Position numbers and translations under genes: made by a program
Notes under the pieces: model-generated
What the model was told of the DNA's origin: nothing
Database searches by the model: none
Seen by the model: the letters and a program-made list of their open reading frames with translations, nothing else
Shown: positions 54,800 to 64,000 of the stretch, in pieces
Layout: each line of letters begins with the position of its first letter
Position numbering within the stretch: the stretch's first letter is position 1
Origin: Rhipidocladum racemiflorum
Taxonomy: Eukaryota > Streptophyta > Magnoliopsida > Poales > Poaceae
Assembly: GCA_036346355.1 (NCBI GenBank)
Contig: CM070584.1
Coordinates: forward strand, 50,861,097-50,925,096
Direction: 5' to 3'
Length of the DNA: 64,000 nt

Positions 54800-55214
54800 A
54801 GAGGAAATATGCATTGTTGATAGTGGCACAACAAATACCATCTTAAGAGAGTCGAAATACTTCCAGACGATCACGAAGAACGCTGGAAGGATTACGACTA
54901 TCGCAGCAAGCGATACGCATATAATAGGCTCAGGAAGAGCCACAATTATATTGCCAATGGGTACAACTTTGGTAATTGAAGAAGCCCTCTTGTACCCTAA
55001 ATCAACCCGCACTCTCTTAAGTTTCAAGGATATCTGCGCCAATGGGTTTCACGTAGAAACCAATGAAGAAAATGGCAAAGAACACTTGTGCATTGTGAAG
55101 CACGCGGAATATGGAAAGATGGTACTAGAAAAATGTCCCTCATATGAATCAGGTTGTACTACCACGAAAATCAATGCACACGCGAAGGTATACTTCTTTG
55201 AAGACTGTCTTTAG
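54800..55214 (+). pseudogene. outer Copia protease region
   Basis: IVDSGTTNTI near 54810-54840 is the Copia aspartic protease active-site motif (D-S-G). Downstream LSFKDICANGFHV is the usual continuation. The frame ends at a stop at 55212-55214; integrase goes on in another frame that overlaps it. Confidence 0.8.
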
Positions 55215-56100
55215 AAGCTCTGAATTATTTTCTTTATGGCATTGTAGATTAGGTCATCCTAGTCTTAGATTAATGAGAAATATAGTTAATAACTCACAAG
55301 GTCATGGCATCAATGTTAAAAATTTCCCGAATCATGAAGATTTTGTGTGCCATGCATGTGCCACCGGGAAATTAATAACTAGACCCTCTATTATGAAAGT
55401 GCAACATGAAATCCCTGCATTCCTGGAACGCATTCAGGGGGATATTTGCGGCCCGATTCAGCCCTTGTCAGGGCCGTTTCGATACTTTATGGTGCTCATT
55501 GATGCTTCCTCGAAATGGTCGCATATATGTTTGCTGTCAACAAGGAATCATGCATTCGCAAAACTGATCTCGCAGATCATCAGAATTAAGAATGCTTTTC
55601 CTGATCATCGCGTGAAGTCCATTCGAATGGACAATGCCAGCGAATTTACTTCCAAGGCATTTGATGATTATTGCACAAAGAACGGAATAACCGATTGAGC
55701 ACTCTGCACCGCACGTCCACACGCCAAAATGGGCTAGTGAAGCACTAATAAAAAGGATTAAGTTCATTGCCGGACCGCTCTTGCAGAGTTGTAACTTGCC
55801 CAACACTTGTTGGGGACACGCGATCCTCGCACGCAAAGAAGACTCATCAATTATAGACAATCGGCCTACAATATCCATTCAACCATGCAAACTAGTGCAT
55901 TGGGTCAACTTTGAAGAATTGAATGTATGGTATATATACCTATACCACCCCACAAAGAAGTGAAAGGGTCCTCTCCGCAAGTGCAGGATATACATTGGTT
56001 ATGAAAGTGCATCCATAACCAGGTATTTGGAACCCATGATGGGGATTTGAATCTGACCGATTCGTCGATTGCATCTTTGGCGATGATCGCTTTTCCGTCA
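55144..56100 (+). pseudogene. outer Copia integrase
   Basis: LWHCRLGHPS...CHACATGK (about 55233-55375) is the complete HHCC zinc domain. The catalytic Asps follow in GDICGPI and RMDNASEF. The frame stops at 55696-55698, and the Glu region continues in another frame near 55720. The rest is readable only in pieces to about 56100. Confidence 0.85.
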
Positions 56101-56563
56101 TTAGGGAGGAAATGAACCATTGGATGAAAAATGCCGGAAATCATATGGCATTCCATTGGAATCCCCGTGCATGACCCTCGCACTAATGAAGCAAATCATG
56201 AAGTCAAGAAGACAATCGATTTGCGAGAATTTAGCAAATGAACCGCCTGATCATTTTGTGATCTCAAGAGCGTGGTTAAGTCGCATATACCAGCAAGAAA
56301 TGCACCGAGAGGGTGGAAATACTAAAGAAAGCAGAAGGTATCCTCATCTGTTGAGGCCTCAAAGAAAAGAACAGAAATCAGCTTCTCAAACCCAAAGTAC
56401 CGGAGACGTCTGGGAAAAATGGGCAAGAGGACTTACCATATCCAATCACAAAAATGCCCCAAAGCAAGAAGGGGAGCCAGTTGAGACCTAGCACCGGAAA
56501 GAAGCACGTGGAAAAGGCAATTCCAGATTTGAATCTTCAATTGGAAGAAGCCACGGAAATAAT

Positions 56564-57450
56564 GTGTGCGCACACATTGGCGGAAAAAAACTAAAGGAAC
56601 TTGCTCCTGGAATGGGAAATAGCAATGAAAAGCAAGTAGAAGTGCACGAAGCACCCCATGATGAAATGGCCATAAACTTTGTAATAACGGAAGAATCAAT
56701 GAATAGAGCAACAGCCAATGTTGATGCATACTTTGCAAAGAAGATTGCCACGATCATTAATCATGATCCCGAGCCCGCATCTCTCGCAGAGTGCAAGAAA
56801 AGGCTCGATTGGGAAGATTGGAAGAAGGCAATCACCGCAGAGTTAGTCTCTCTGAACAAAAGAGAGGTGTTTGGGCCTGTGTGCCGCACGCCTCCCCATA
56901 TAAACCCTGTAGGTCACAAATGGGTTTTTGTTCGCAAGAGAAACGAAAACAATGAAGTTGTAAGGTACAAGGCAAGGCTTGTCGCTCAAGGTTTCACTCA
57001 ACGTCCTGGGGTTGATTATGAAGAAACCTATTCTCCGGTCATGGGCGGAATTACCTTTAGATACTTGATCTCAATGACAGTCAACTTGAAGTTGAAAATG
57101 AAGCTAATGGATGTTGTCACAGCATACTTGTATGGAAACTTGGATTCGGAGATTTATATGAAAGTACCGGAAGGTATCCCTATCCCGAACCAAGACAGAG
57201 CAAACAGAAACCTATACAGTGTGAAATTGGAGAAATCACTGTATGGGCTAAAACGATCGAGGAAGAATGTGGTACAATCGTTTGAGTGACTTTCTCTGCA
57301 AGAAAGGCTACGAGCAAATGAAGATTGTCCATGTGTATTTATACAACGATCCACGAATGGATTTTGTATAATCTCCGTCTATGTAGATGACCTGAACCTC
57401 ATTGGGACGGATGAGGACCTGGAAGACGCATGCACATACTTGACATCTGA
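56564..57450 (+). pseudogene. outer Copia reverse transcriptase
   Basis: The frame 56564-57289 has HKWVFVRKRNENNEVVRYKARLVAQGFTQRPG split over the fingers region, then LMDVVTAYLYG. It ends at a stop at 57287-57289. The active site VYVDDLNLIG is read in another frame at about 57378-57407. Confidence 0.87.
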
Positions 57451-58410
57451 GATTGACATGAAAGCCTGGGGTAAAACCAAGTTCGGTTTACGCTTGCAGC
57501 TGGAACATGTCCAAGGCGGAATCTTGGTACACCAAGCATCCTACACGCAGAAAGTGTTGGAGAGATTTGGCTTTGAAAAGGCATACCCCGCAAAGACCCC
57601 AATGGTCGGAAGGTCACTCCAAGAGACCTAGACCCGTGCAGGCCTAAAGAAGAGGGGAGGAAGTCACGGGAGCGGAATTCCCATACTTGAGTGCAATTGG
57701 AGCGCTCATGTACCTTGCGAATAGCACTAGGCGGACATTGCGTTCGCAGTGAATTTGCTAGCGCTGATGCAGTCTGAGAACCCACCAAAAGGCATTGGAA
57801 AGGGGTGAAGGACATCTTCCGTTACCTTCAAGGAAGCAAAGACCTCGGCTTGTTTTACAAAAGAAACAATGAATTGAATTTAGTTGGCTACGCCGATGCT
57901 GGGTACCTATCAGACCCGCATACTGGCAAGTCACAAACTGGGTATGTTTTCCTTTGCGGTGGAACAGCAATTTCTTGGAAGTCGTCTAAGCAGACTCTTG
58001 TCTCGACGTCGACTAACCACTCAGAAATCATTGCATTGTATGAAGCCTCTCGGGAATGTGCATGGCTTCGAAGAATGGTTCACCACATCCAGAAGTCATG
58101 TGGTCTGAACATGGAACAAACCCCCACTATTATCTATGAAGATAATGCAGCTTGTGTTGCACAAGTACAAATGGGATATGTGAAGAGTAACCTTACAAAG
58201 CATATCAACCCCAAGTTATTTTATGCTCATGAAATGCATAAGATGAATGAGATAAAGATACTGCATACTAAGTCGTGTGAAAATCTCGCAGATTTATTCA
58301 CTAAGTCACTCCCGGCATCTTCCTTTGAAAGATGTATTAGAGGAATCGGGATGATGAGGCTTAGAGAAGTGCAGATTTCAGGGGGAGATTTTTCACATAC
58401 TCCTACATAA
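57451..58410 (+). pseudogene. outer Copia RNase H
   Basis: After the reverse transcriptase connection the long frame 57805-58410 holds LVGYADAGYLSDPHTGKSQTGY, SSKQTLVSTSTNHSE and LADLFTKSLP, in the usual Copia order. This is the best-preserved part of the element. Confidence 0.88.
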
Positions 58411-58659
58411 ATCTCAAACATAAAGTTTGAGTACCCAACGTAAATCTTGAAGATTAACATTGAAGTTTGGGTGGATTGTACTCTTTTCCTTAAGTAAGTT
58501 TTTCATTGAAGTTTTCTTACATAAGGTTTTTGATGAGGCAATCCGTGCAACACAGCAAGCATGTGCTATGTACTCTTTCTCCAATTATTTTTCCCACCTG
58601 GGTTTTATGGAGTTTTAATGAGGCATATGCATCTCGCATGTTGAAGAGTCCAAGGGGAG

Positions 58660-58877
58660 TGTTAGGAAACCGGATTCGTATCCGATATGGACTCTTCCTT
58701 ATCTCTGCGAATCGCTTATATATAGGAGGCAGGGGGTCACCCCATTGTATAGAAGCATACATAATAATAAAGCAGACCCGGTTCCTCCTCATATTGTGTC
58801 TCTCTTTCTCCCTGTCTATTCTCCACTTGAAATCTATTAGGCAACCCCGGACTATTCGATAGCGAGGTTGTCTAACA
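58660..58877 (+). repeat. 3' LTR of the outer Copia element
   Basis: 218 bp, nearly identical to 37814-38033. It is preceded by the purine run AAGGGGAG, the likely polypurine tract, and followed by the target duplication CTTTC. Confidence 0.92.
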
Positions 58878-58882
58878 CTTTC

Positions 58883-59564
58883 AATTCGAGGGAAAGTGAG
58901 AGTTGGACTGGTGGCAGGTCGGCGGGTCAGAGCCCTTCTTACCAACCGCGACCCAGCCCGACCATGAGTCGGCGAGCTCGAAGACGGCCCAGATCGTGAA
59001 GCTCTCTACAGCGCACGCCGCCGGTGCAGCCGATCGGCAACCGGGCCGGGCCGGGCCGCCTTAAATCGCCTCATCCGGTATCGCACTTTCGCACCTCCTA
59101 TCTTGACTGCCGTCGCAAGCGGGCCAAAATTGCACTCGGTTCTGCCTCCTCTCATTTTGTTTTGCCAGTTTCGGAAATAAACATTGAGAGAAATTAACCT
59201 GCCAACATACTACCGTCGTGATATGGGGGTAAAAACGGATCGAATATAGATAGATAATAGTTTTATCGTATTTATTTTTATATTTTTTCTCTCGGATGCG
59301 GATACAGATACGGATAGTCCGGATACGAATACGGATAATGTTAAATACAGATAAGGATCGAATACGAATCGGATACGATTATGAATATTTATCAGAACAT
59401 GAGTAATATCAAGCTCCCTTTTGAGCTATTTGTTGAATCTTCTGCAGCGTGGGCCGACCGAGGATATAGGCGTTAACATTCACACGAGGAAATGCAGTAT
59501 TACGAATTTTCGATGTTTGGACATATGTTACATTACCCTGAATTCTTGTGCATAACATGTTTCT
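58883..59564. other. intergenic with GGATAC repeats
   Basis: About 59295-59385 repeats the words CGGATAC/CGAATACGGATA. No gene recognised. Confidence 0.55.
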
Positions 59565-59978
59565 ATGATGGTAACGAATGCTCCTATTCAGATCTTTCGT
59601 ATGATTTTAAGTTGGTTTGTCTTACTTTTGATTTTCATTTCTTATAGTTGGAAGGTCCTAAGAGTTCAAAAGTGTCATAGTGGTATGCAAACAGATAGTA
59701 ATGGTGATAAATTAGGTCAAAGGAAAGAAAATGTTTGTTCAGATAGTAGTACATGCAGGTATAAGAATTTGCTTCTCAAGCATACTTTTTTTTATTTGAT
59801 CCGACCTATGTTAGATGCACAAAAAATCATCAAACACATGCATCCTCATGCCTTTCTGTTTTTTGATCCCTATAAACGTGGCTTGGAATTCTACTGCCGA
59901 ACATTATTCATGCAACATATAATAGCGCAATCATCTTTCGGAATTGTTAATTTGAAGGTATCTTTATCAAATCTGTAA
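59565..59978 (+). other. 137-codon ORF, unknown
   Basis: An open frame with ATG start, a hydrophobic N-terminal stretch (FVLLLIFIS, residues 18-26) and no family I recognise. The AT-rich context and lack of neighbours of the same strand make chance or an old transposon fragment as likely as a gene. Confidence 0.2.
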
Positions 59979-60119
59979 TGAGGGCATCCTCTTCTTGTGA
60001 CATGTGGAAATAGTTACTTTCTTCTCTGACTTCCCTTTCCTCTCAAAGTCTCTTGTCACGACACTTCACGACATCCCTTTCATCCCACTTCCTTCGCCAT
60101 TCTCCTTGCCCCAAACTAA

Positions 60120-60665
60120 AAAAAAAAAAATATTTTCAAATTTTCCCATAACCTTTGAATAAAAAGTATTTTTAGCCATTTTTGAAAGTTTTTGAATAAA
60201 AAAAATTTCAACCGAAAGTTTTTGAGTTGAAACTTTTTGAACTGAATTCTTTTTGAGTTGATTTTTTTTCAAATAAAAAATTTCAAACCGAATATTTTTT
60301 TAAGATAAAATTTTCAAAGTGGAAATTTTTGATTCAAAGGTTTTCGAACCAAAATTTTTTGAAATTCCCCGTTCTTAAATTTCCTCAATTGAAAATTTGT
60401 TGATTTGAATTTTTTCTCAAGTTAAAATTTTTCTAGTAGAAAGTTCTCGATTTGAATTTTCCTGAATTAAAATTTTCCCATTTGAATCTTCCTTGCGTTG
60501 AAATTTTCTCAGGTGAACGTTCCCAAATTGAAATTTCTTAAGTTGAAATTTTGTTTATTTGAAAATTTTCAAGCGATTCGAAATTTTCAAAATTGAAAAT
60601 TTTTTATTTGAAATTTTCGAGTTGAAACTTCCTGTTTAAAATTTTCTAATTTAAAATCTTATATT
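60120..60665. repeat. short-period degenerate repeat (GAAATTTT...TT)
   Basis: About 540 bp in which units of some 14-18 bp with a core GAAATTTTC...(AA)GTT recur, visible best at 60490-60650. No coding sequence. Confidence 0.65.
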
Positions 60666-60895
60666 ATAGAGGAAGAACGGAGGTGGGGGAAGTGAGTAGG
60701 TAAGGGGAAGGGTGGACAGAGACGATGACACATGAAATCTTATGAGGATGCCCTTAGTATTTAGTGTAACTTCAAACTAGTGGTACCCATTATTTTTTAT
60801 CAGGAACATAAGCATGCTTGTTGTTTTCTGTTTTACCCTTATCGGTGCGAAATAACTCTCTCCTTCCTATCCTGGTAGACTAATAGGTCATCACT

Positions 60896-61435
60896 AGGGT
60901 TGTAAAAAAAACTCGAGGTTCACGAGTTGCTTAAGCTCTACTCGCTTTAGACTCGATTCGAGCTCCAGATGAGTCGAACTCGAGCTTGATCCTGAGCTCA
61001 CGAATTTCACTGAGCCAAGCTCGAATAGCTCATGAGCCTGACATATTTACGAACCACTCATTAAATATTACTATATATTAACTCTTACCGAGTTTACTAG
61101 AGCCTGAGTATTTTGAGAGGTGCTTCTATGCTCTTCCTTTTAAAAGTTGCACAACTATTAAAGATTGAATGAAGGGTAAATGGTGATTACTTACCCCTTC
61201 GCTTGCTTCAAGATTTGTGCAACTTGTATTAGAAGGAAAAGCATAAAAGCACTGCTCGAGTATTTTTTGTTGTTAAAAAATAGTGTATATTGAATTGTGT
61301 ATTATTACCGAGCTTACTTAAGATTGAACTGAGCTCGAGTCTAATCGAGGTTTAGACCCTAACTCAAGCTCTGACTGAGCTCAAGCCCAAGACACTAGAC
61401 TTACTCGAGCTTACTTATTTACACACCAACTACAC
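60896..61435. mobile_element. CTCGAGCT-rich element with hAT-like ends
   Basis: Begins TAGGGTTGTAAA and ends TTTACACACCAACTA, imperfect inverted ends. Both sides are rich in GAGCTCGAG and CTCGAGCTT words, a common plant repeat style. A smaller MITE (61115-61257) lies inside it. No clear target duplication. Confidence 0.5.
61115..61257. mobile_element. 143-bp Mutator-type MITE with perfect 9-bp duplication
   Basis: The ends GAGAGGTGCTTCTATGCT and AGCATAAAAGCACTGCTC are inverted copies, and the match extends to GTTGCACAA on each side. GAGTATTTT at 61106-61114 and 61258-61266 is a perfect 9-bp target duplication, as in Mutator-like elements. Confidence 0.87.
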
Positions 61436-62576
61436 AGAGTTTTCTCCGCACCTACTCCATGCGCCTAGGCAGGAGCTAGTATTATTATTTACATAGAAAC
61501 AAACAATTGGGAAAGAACAAACACGTCCTAATCACATGCTCTCCGATGCGGTTCTACACTCACGTGTTATTCAGTATCATCCACCATACGGTCCATACTT
61601 CATTCACTGAGACAAGGCAGGGAACAGATTAGATTTGCTGTATATTTATGCTAACCTTTACCAGTCTGTAACAAATGGTCCAGAACTGGTACTTTTCTGG
61701 CTCACTCAATAAAGACCCAGAGGCCAGATCTCAATCCACAACGTGGCAATCCTTTTAGTACAGTGAATGAGAAGAAAAGCACTGAGGGAGAGTGATGAGA
61801 GGATGGTCTATGAGGTCAATCATTAAAGGGCAGAAGAACACAAAAGCAAAAAAAAAAAAAGGCTAAAGAATGGGGGGCATCCAAGTAATTCCAGAAGAAA
61901 CAACATACATCTTTACCATGTTCTCTCCTACATACAGATCTCACTTCACATGGGTAAAGGCGATGAAGTTTCGTTTGCGACTTCATTGTGATTCTGTCCA
62001 ACTTGTCATTTTACAATCACGTGGTCTGGACGAATGATCTACTGCCGAGCACCGACATGGTACACCTGAAAGTAGACAATACCGACTTGTTACTGTCATG
62101 AGTCCTGAATAATTCAGCTGGAAATGGGGAACTCTTTATAGATTTAATTGTGGACATGTACTAGTTTGGAGCATCATAGGAAAGCACAGATCAGCTCAGC
62201 TCAGTTAATGATGGTGCGCAAACTGCTCCTCTCAATTGGCAAATAATGCGCAGTTGGCAAAGAATGCAGAAGAGAATAGGTGACAAGAGGCAGAATCAAA
62301 AGTCTGCATGATGAAAATTTTATTCAATCCTGGAGCTATCAGAATTCAGTGAACAAAGACGGGGGAAAAAAAAATCTAATCGACTATAATAATGGTCCAA
62401 CTATTCAATCTCCTTGGCACATCCAATTGGGGAAGAAGATCAATTGATCATACAAAGCGAACGCCTAAGTAAATCAAAGCACACTTCACGCTTCTATTTC
62501 TATACCGGCCTTATTACTGTGAAGCACAAGCTTTCAAACATTCCACGCAAACAAAATACAAGCAGCGGAGCAGCTC
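61436..62576. other. 3' flank of the LRAT-domain gene
   Basis: No gene recognised. The part next to 62577 should hold the 3'UTR. Confidence 0.5.
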
Positions 62577-63301
62577 CTACTTCCACAGCTCACGTTTTCT
62601 CTTCAAAGGAAGCAGCCTCCTCACCTTATCAGACTGTTTCTTCACCGATTCTTCAGCTTTAGCGCGGCGCCGACCGAGATGCGCCGATAACTTCTCCACT
62701 TCGACCTTCACCACATCCTTCCTCACCCCTACGTCAGTGATGTATCTTCCAGCACAGTACATCCCAGCTGTGACAGCGGCCATCCCCAGTGGACCTGCTG
62801 ATAAGAGCCTGAAGGGAGTGGAGAGAAGAGCTGCCAACGGCACACCAATGGCAGAGGATGCTTGCCCACTCCTCCCAATGCCCGGTTCATCGACGGGGAG
62901 AAGACCGGTCTTGCAGTACAGCGCGAAGTCCTCGCAGTTGTTCTCAAACACGTCGTAGTTTCCAAACCCATTCTGGAGCAAGTACATCGCCCTGTGCAGC
63001 ACGGTGTCTGGTGAGTCTGATTGGGCAATGGTGCAAGTGCCCCCACGCAGCTTTGCGAGGAAAACCGTCGGTGGGACGCCGTACTCGAAGCCGTAGAGGG
63101 AGCCATCGCGAAGGAAGCAGTCCAGGCAGGTCAGGATTACGCCGCTGTCAGGCAGCTGAAATCCGCAGTCCGGGAAGGTTGGGCACTCTGCTGAACCCTG
63201 CGAGATGAGGCTGGATATGGCGATGGCAGAGTCCAGACCTGCAGCTCCTGCCTCTTTCTTCCGTGTGAAATGGACCACCTTGTTCCCTCCAACGTAAATA
63301 C
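62577..63301 (-). CDS. LRAT/NC-domain protein, last exon (partial gene)
   Basis: Plant NC-domain (LRAT-type) proteins belong to the NlpC/P60-like His/His/Cys thiol fold; the family includes Arabidopsis LEAD-SENSITIVE 1. The exon begins at a CAG acceptor (63301) in phase 1, giving GIYVGGNKVVHFTRK; the catalytic His normally just before GIYV should be in the preceding exon. A His (VVHF) and the catalytic Cys in NNCEDFALYC are present. A hydrophobic region (IGVPLAALLSTP to MYCAGRYI) may contact membranes, and the C-terminus is Lys/Arg-rich. It ends at TAG (62577-62579), 241 complete codons. The first exon was not found up to 64000, so the gene continues outside. Substrate unknown. Confidence 0.88.
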
Positions 63302-63709
63302 CTGAATGAGCCATACAATGTTTTGCGTAAGAACATGGCATAACTTGCGAAGAATTCGCTAGCTGTACGCTGCATTTGATCCAAGCGTAACCCATGTGAT
63401 TACGAGAAGAAATAAATTCTTCTTTATCGTCCTTTGTAAAACGCTGAATATGTAGCTGTCAAATTACGAGTAGACTTACTCCATCCATGATCTACTTGAG
63501 CCAATTGTCTGGCCAAATTAAACATTTATTACAGCCAGATTCCTGGAAAGATGGGCAAGGGACAAAAGGGGAAAGAAAAGACCACACACAGCCACATAGA
63601 CATAGGTCGCAAACATGGCATGTTTTTTCGCTGCAGAGTCATGTGGCGAACTACCCCATGTCCTTCCTTACATGTGTCAATGATCGAATGTCTCTAGGAA
63701 GGACGTCCA
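63302..63709 (-). other. intron of the LRAT-domain gene
   Basis: Directly upstream of the acceptor at 63301-63302. No coding exon with the expected SHH ending was found in this stretch. Confidence 0.65.
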
Positions 63710-63712
63710 TAA

Positions 63713-63932
63713 GGCCATTCACAATGGAGAGTTTTATTACACAGTTTCCAAGAGTGCCACATCTACTTTTGTCTGCGTGAATCACAGTATCTCGGTGCTT
63801 CATCCTGATGAAACCCTCTCCCTTCCTATGAAACTCTTTCTATCTCTCTCTTCATAATTATCTTGCCATGTCACCAAACATGATGATGTGTCACATCATT
63901 TAATGAAAATGAAACTCCCACTGTGAATGGCC
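63713..63932. mobile_element. Tourist-like MITE, TAA duplications
   Basis: Inverted ends GGCCATTCACAATGG and CCACTGTGAATGGCC with ATGAAACT-type continuation. TAA at 63710-63712 and 63933-63935 is the 3-bp duplication of PIF/Harbinger elements. It lies in the intron of the LRAT-domain gene. No coding capacity. Confidence 0.88.
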
Positions 63933-64000
63933 TAATGGGCACTGGGCAGGGAAAAATGCCTGGCAATCTAAGGCAAAAAACGCCGGTCCCAAGCCGTTCA

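Larger units (their letters stand above)
37814..58877 (+). mobile_element. 21-kb Copia LTR retrotransposon split by a nested Gypsy element
   Basis: LTRs at 37814-38033 and 58660-58877 start TGTTAGGAAACC and end TTGTCTAACA. The target duplication CTTTC at 37809-37813 and 58878-58882 is perfect. After subtraction of the 14-kb Gypsy element the Copia itself is about 7.1 kb. Protease, integrase, reverse transcriptase and RNase H lie in Copia order at 54800-58410 with several frame breaks. No gag could be recognised between the leader and the protease. Confidence 0.92.

Overview
The window is nuclear DNA of a grass (Poaceae, genus not determinable from sequence alone). Signs are GC-rich exons with spliced plant genes beside AT-rich intergenic DNA, grass-type LTR retrotransposons (Copia, a Tat/RIRE2-like Gypsy, a BARE/Angela-like LTR piece), Tourist and Mutator-type MITEs, and host genes of plant families. 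By rough addition about two thirds of the window is transposable element.

Host genes, left to right: (1) a complete five-exon GH28 polygalacturonase on the minus strand (16930-18619, 394 aa, all catalytic motifs present), flanked by decayed duplicate pieces of its own 3' and 5' ends; (2) a group-E-like bZIP pseudogene on the plus strand (about 20900-25770) with transposons in its introns; (3) a complete two-exon class B heat-shock factor (HsfB2 type, 28142-29354, minus, 358 aa) with heat-shock elements upstream; (4) the last exon of an LRAT/NC-domain protein (62577-63301, minus), whose first exon lies beyond the window.

Two large nested retrotransposon complexes fill the rest. Complex 1 (1697-11416, target duplication CATAT) is a non-autonomous LTR element with no gag or pol. 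Its internal region is one 883-codon ORF that joins pieces of at least four unrelated host genes in frame: a SINA/SIAH RING E3 ligase, a long-chain acyl-CoA synthetase, a sulfate transporter and an ABCB transporter ATPase domain. A decayed Copia element (1718-8009, duplication CCCAC) sits inside its 5' LTR. Complex 2 (37814-58877, duplication CTTTC) is a 21 kb Copia element whose leader was split by a 14 kb Gypsy element (38573-52548) with an antisense ORF region downstream of pol.

Smaller elements mapped by their ends include four related hAT-like elements (one with a perfect 8-bp duplication), a 310-bp foldback MITE with a perfect 10-bp duplication, a 143-bp Mutator-type MITE with a perfect 9-bp duplication, a Tourist MITE with TAA duplications, a 1.55-kb foldback element with subterminal tandem repeats, and two copies of a long LTR-like repeat in opposite orientations. 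The item most worth following up is the four-gene chimeric ORF at 8637-11288.
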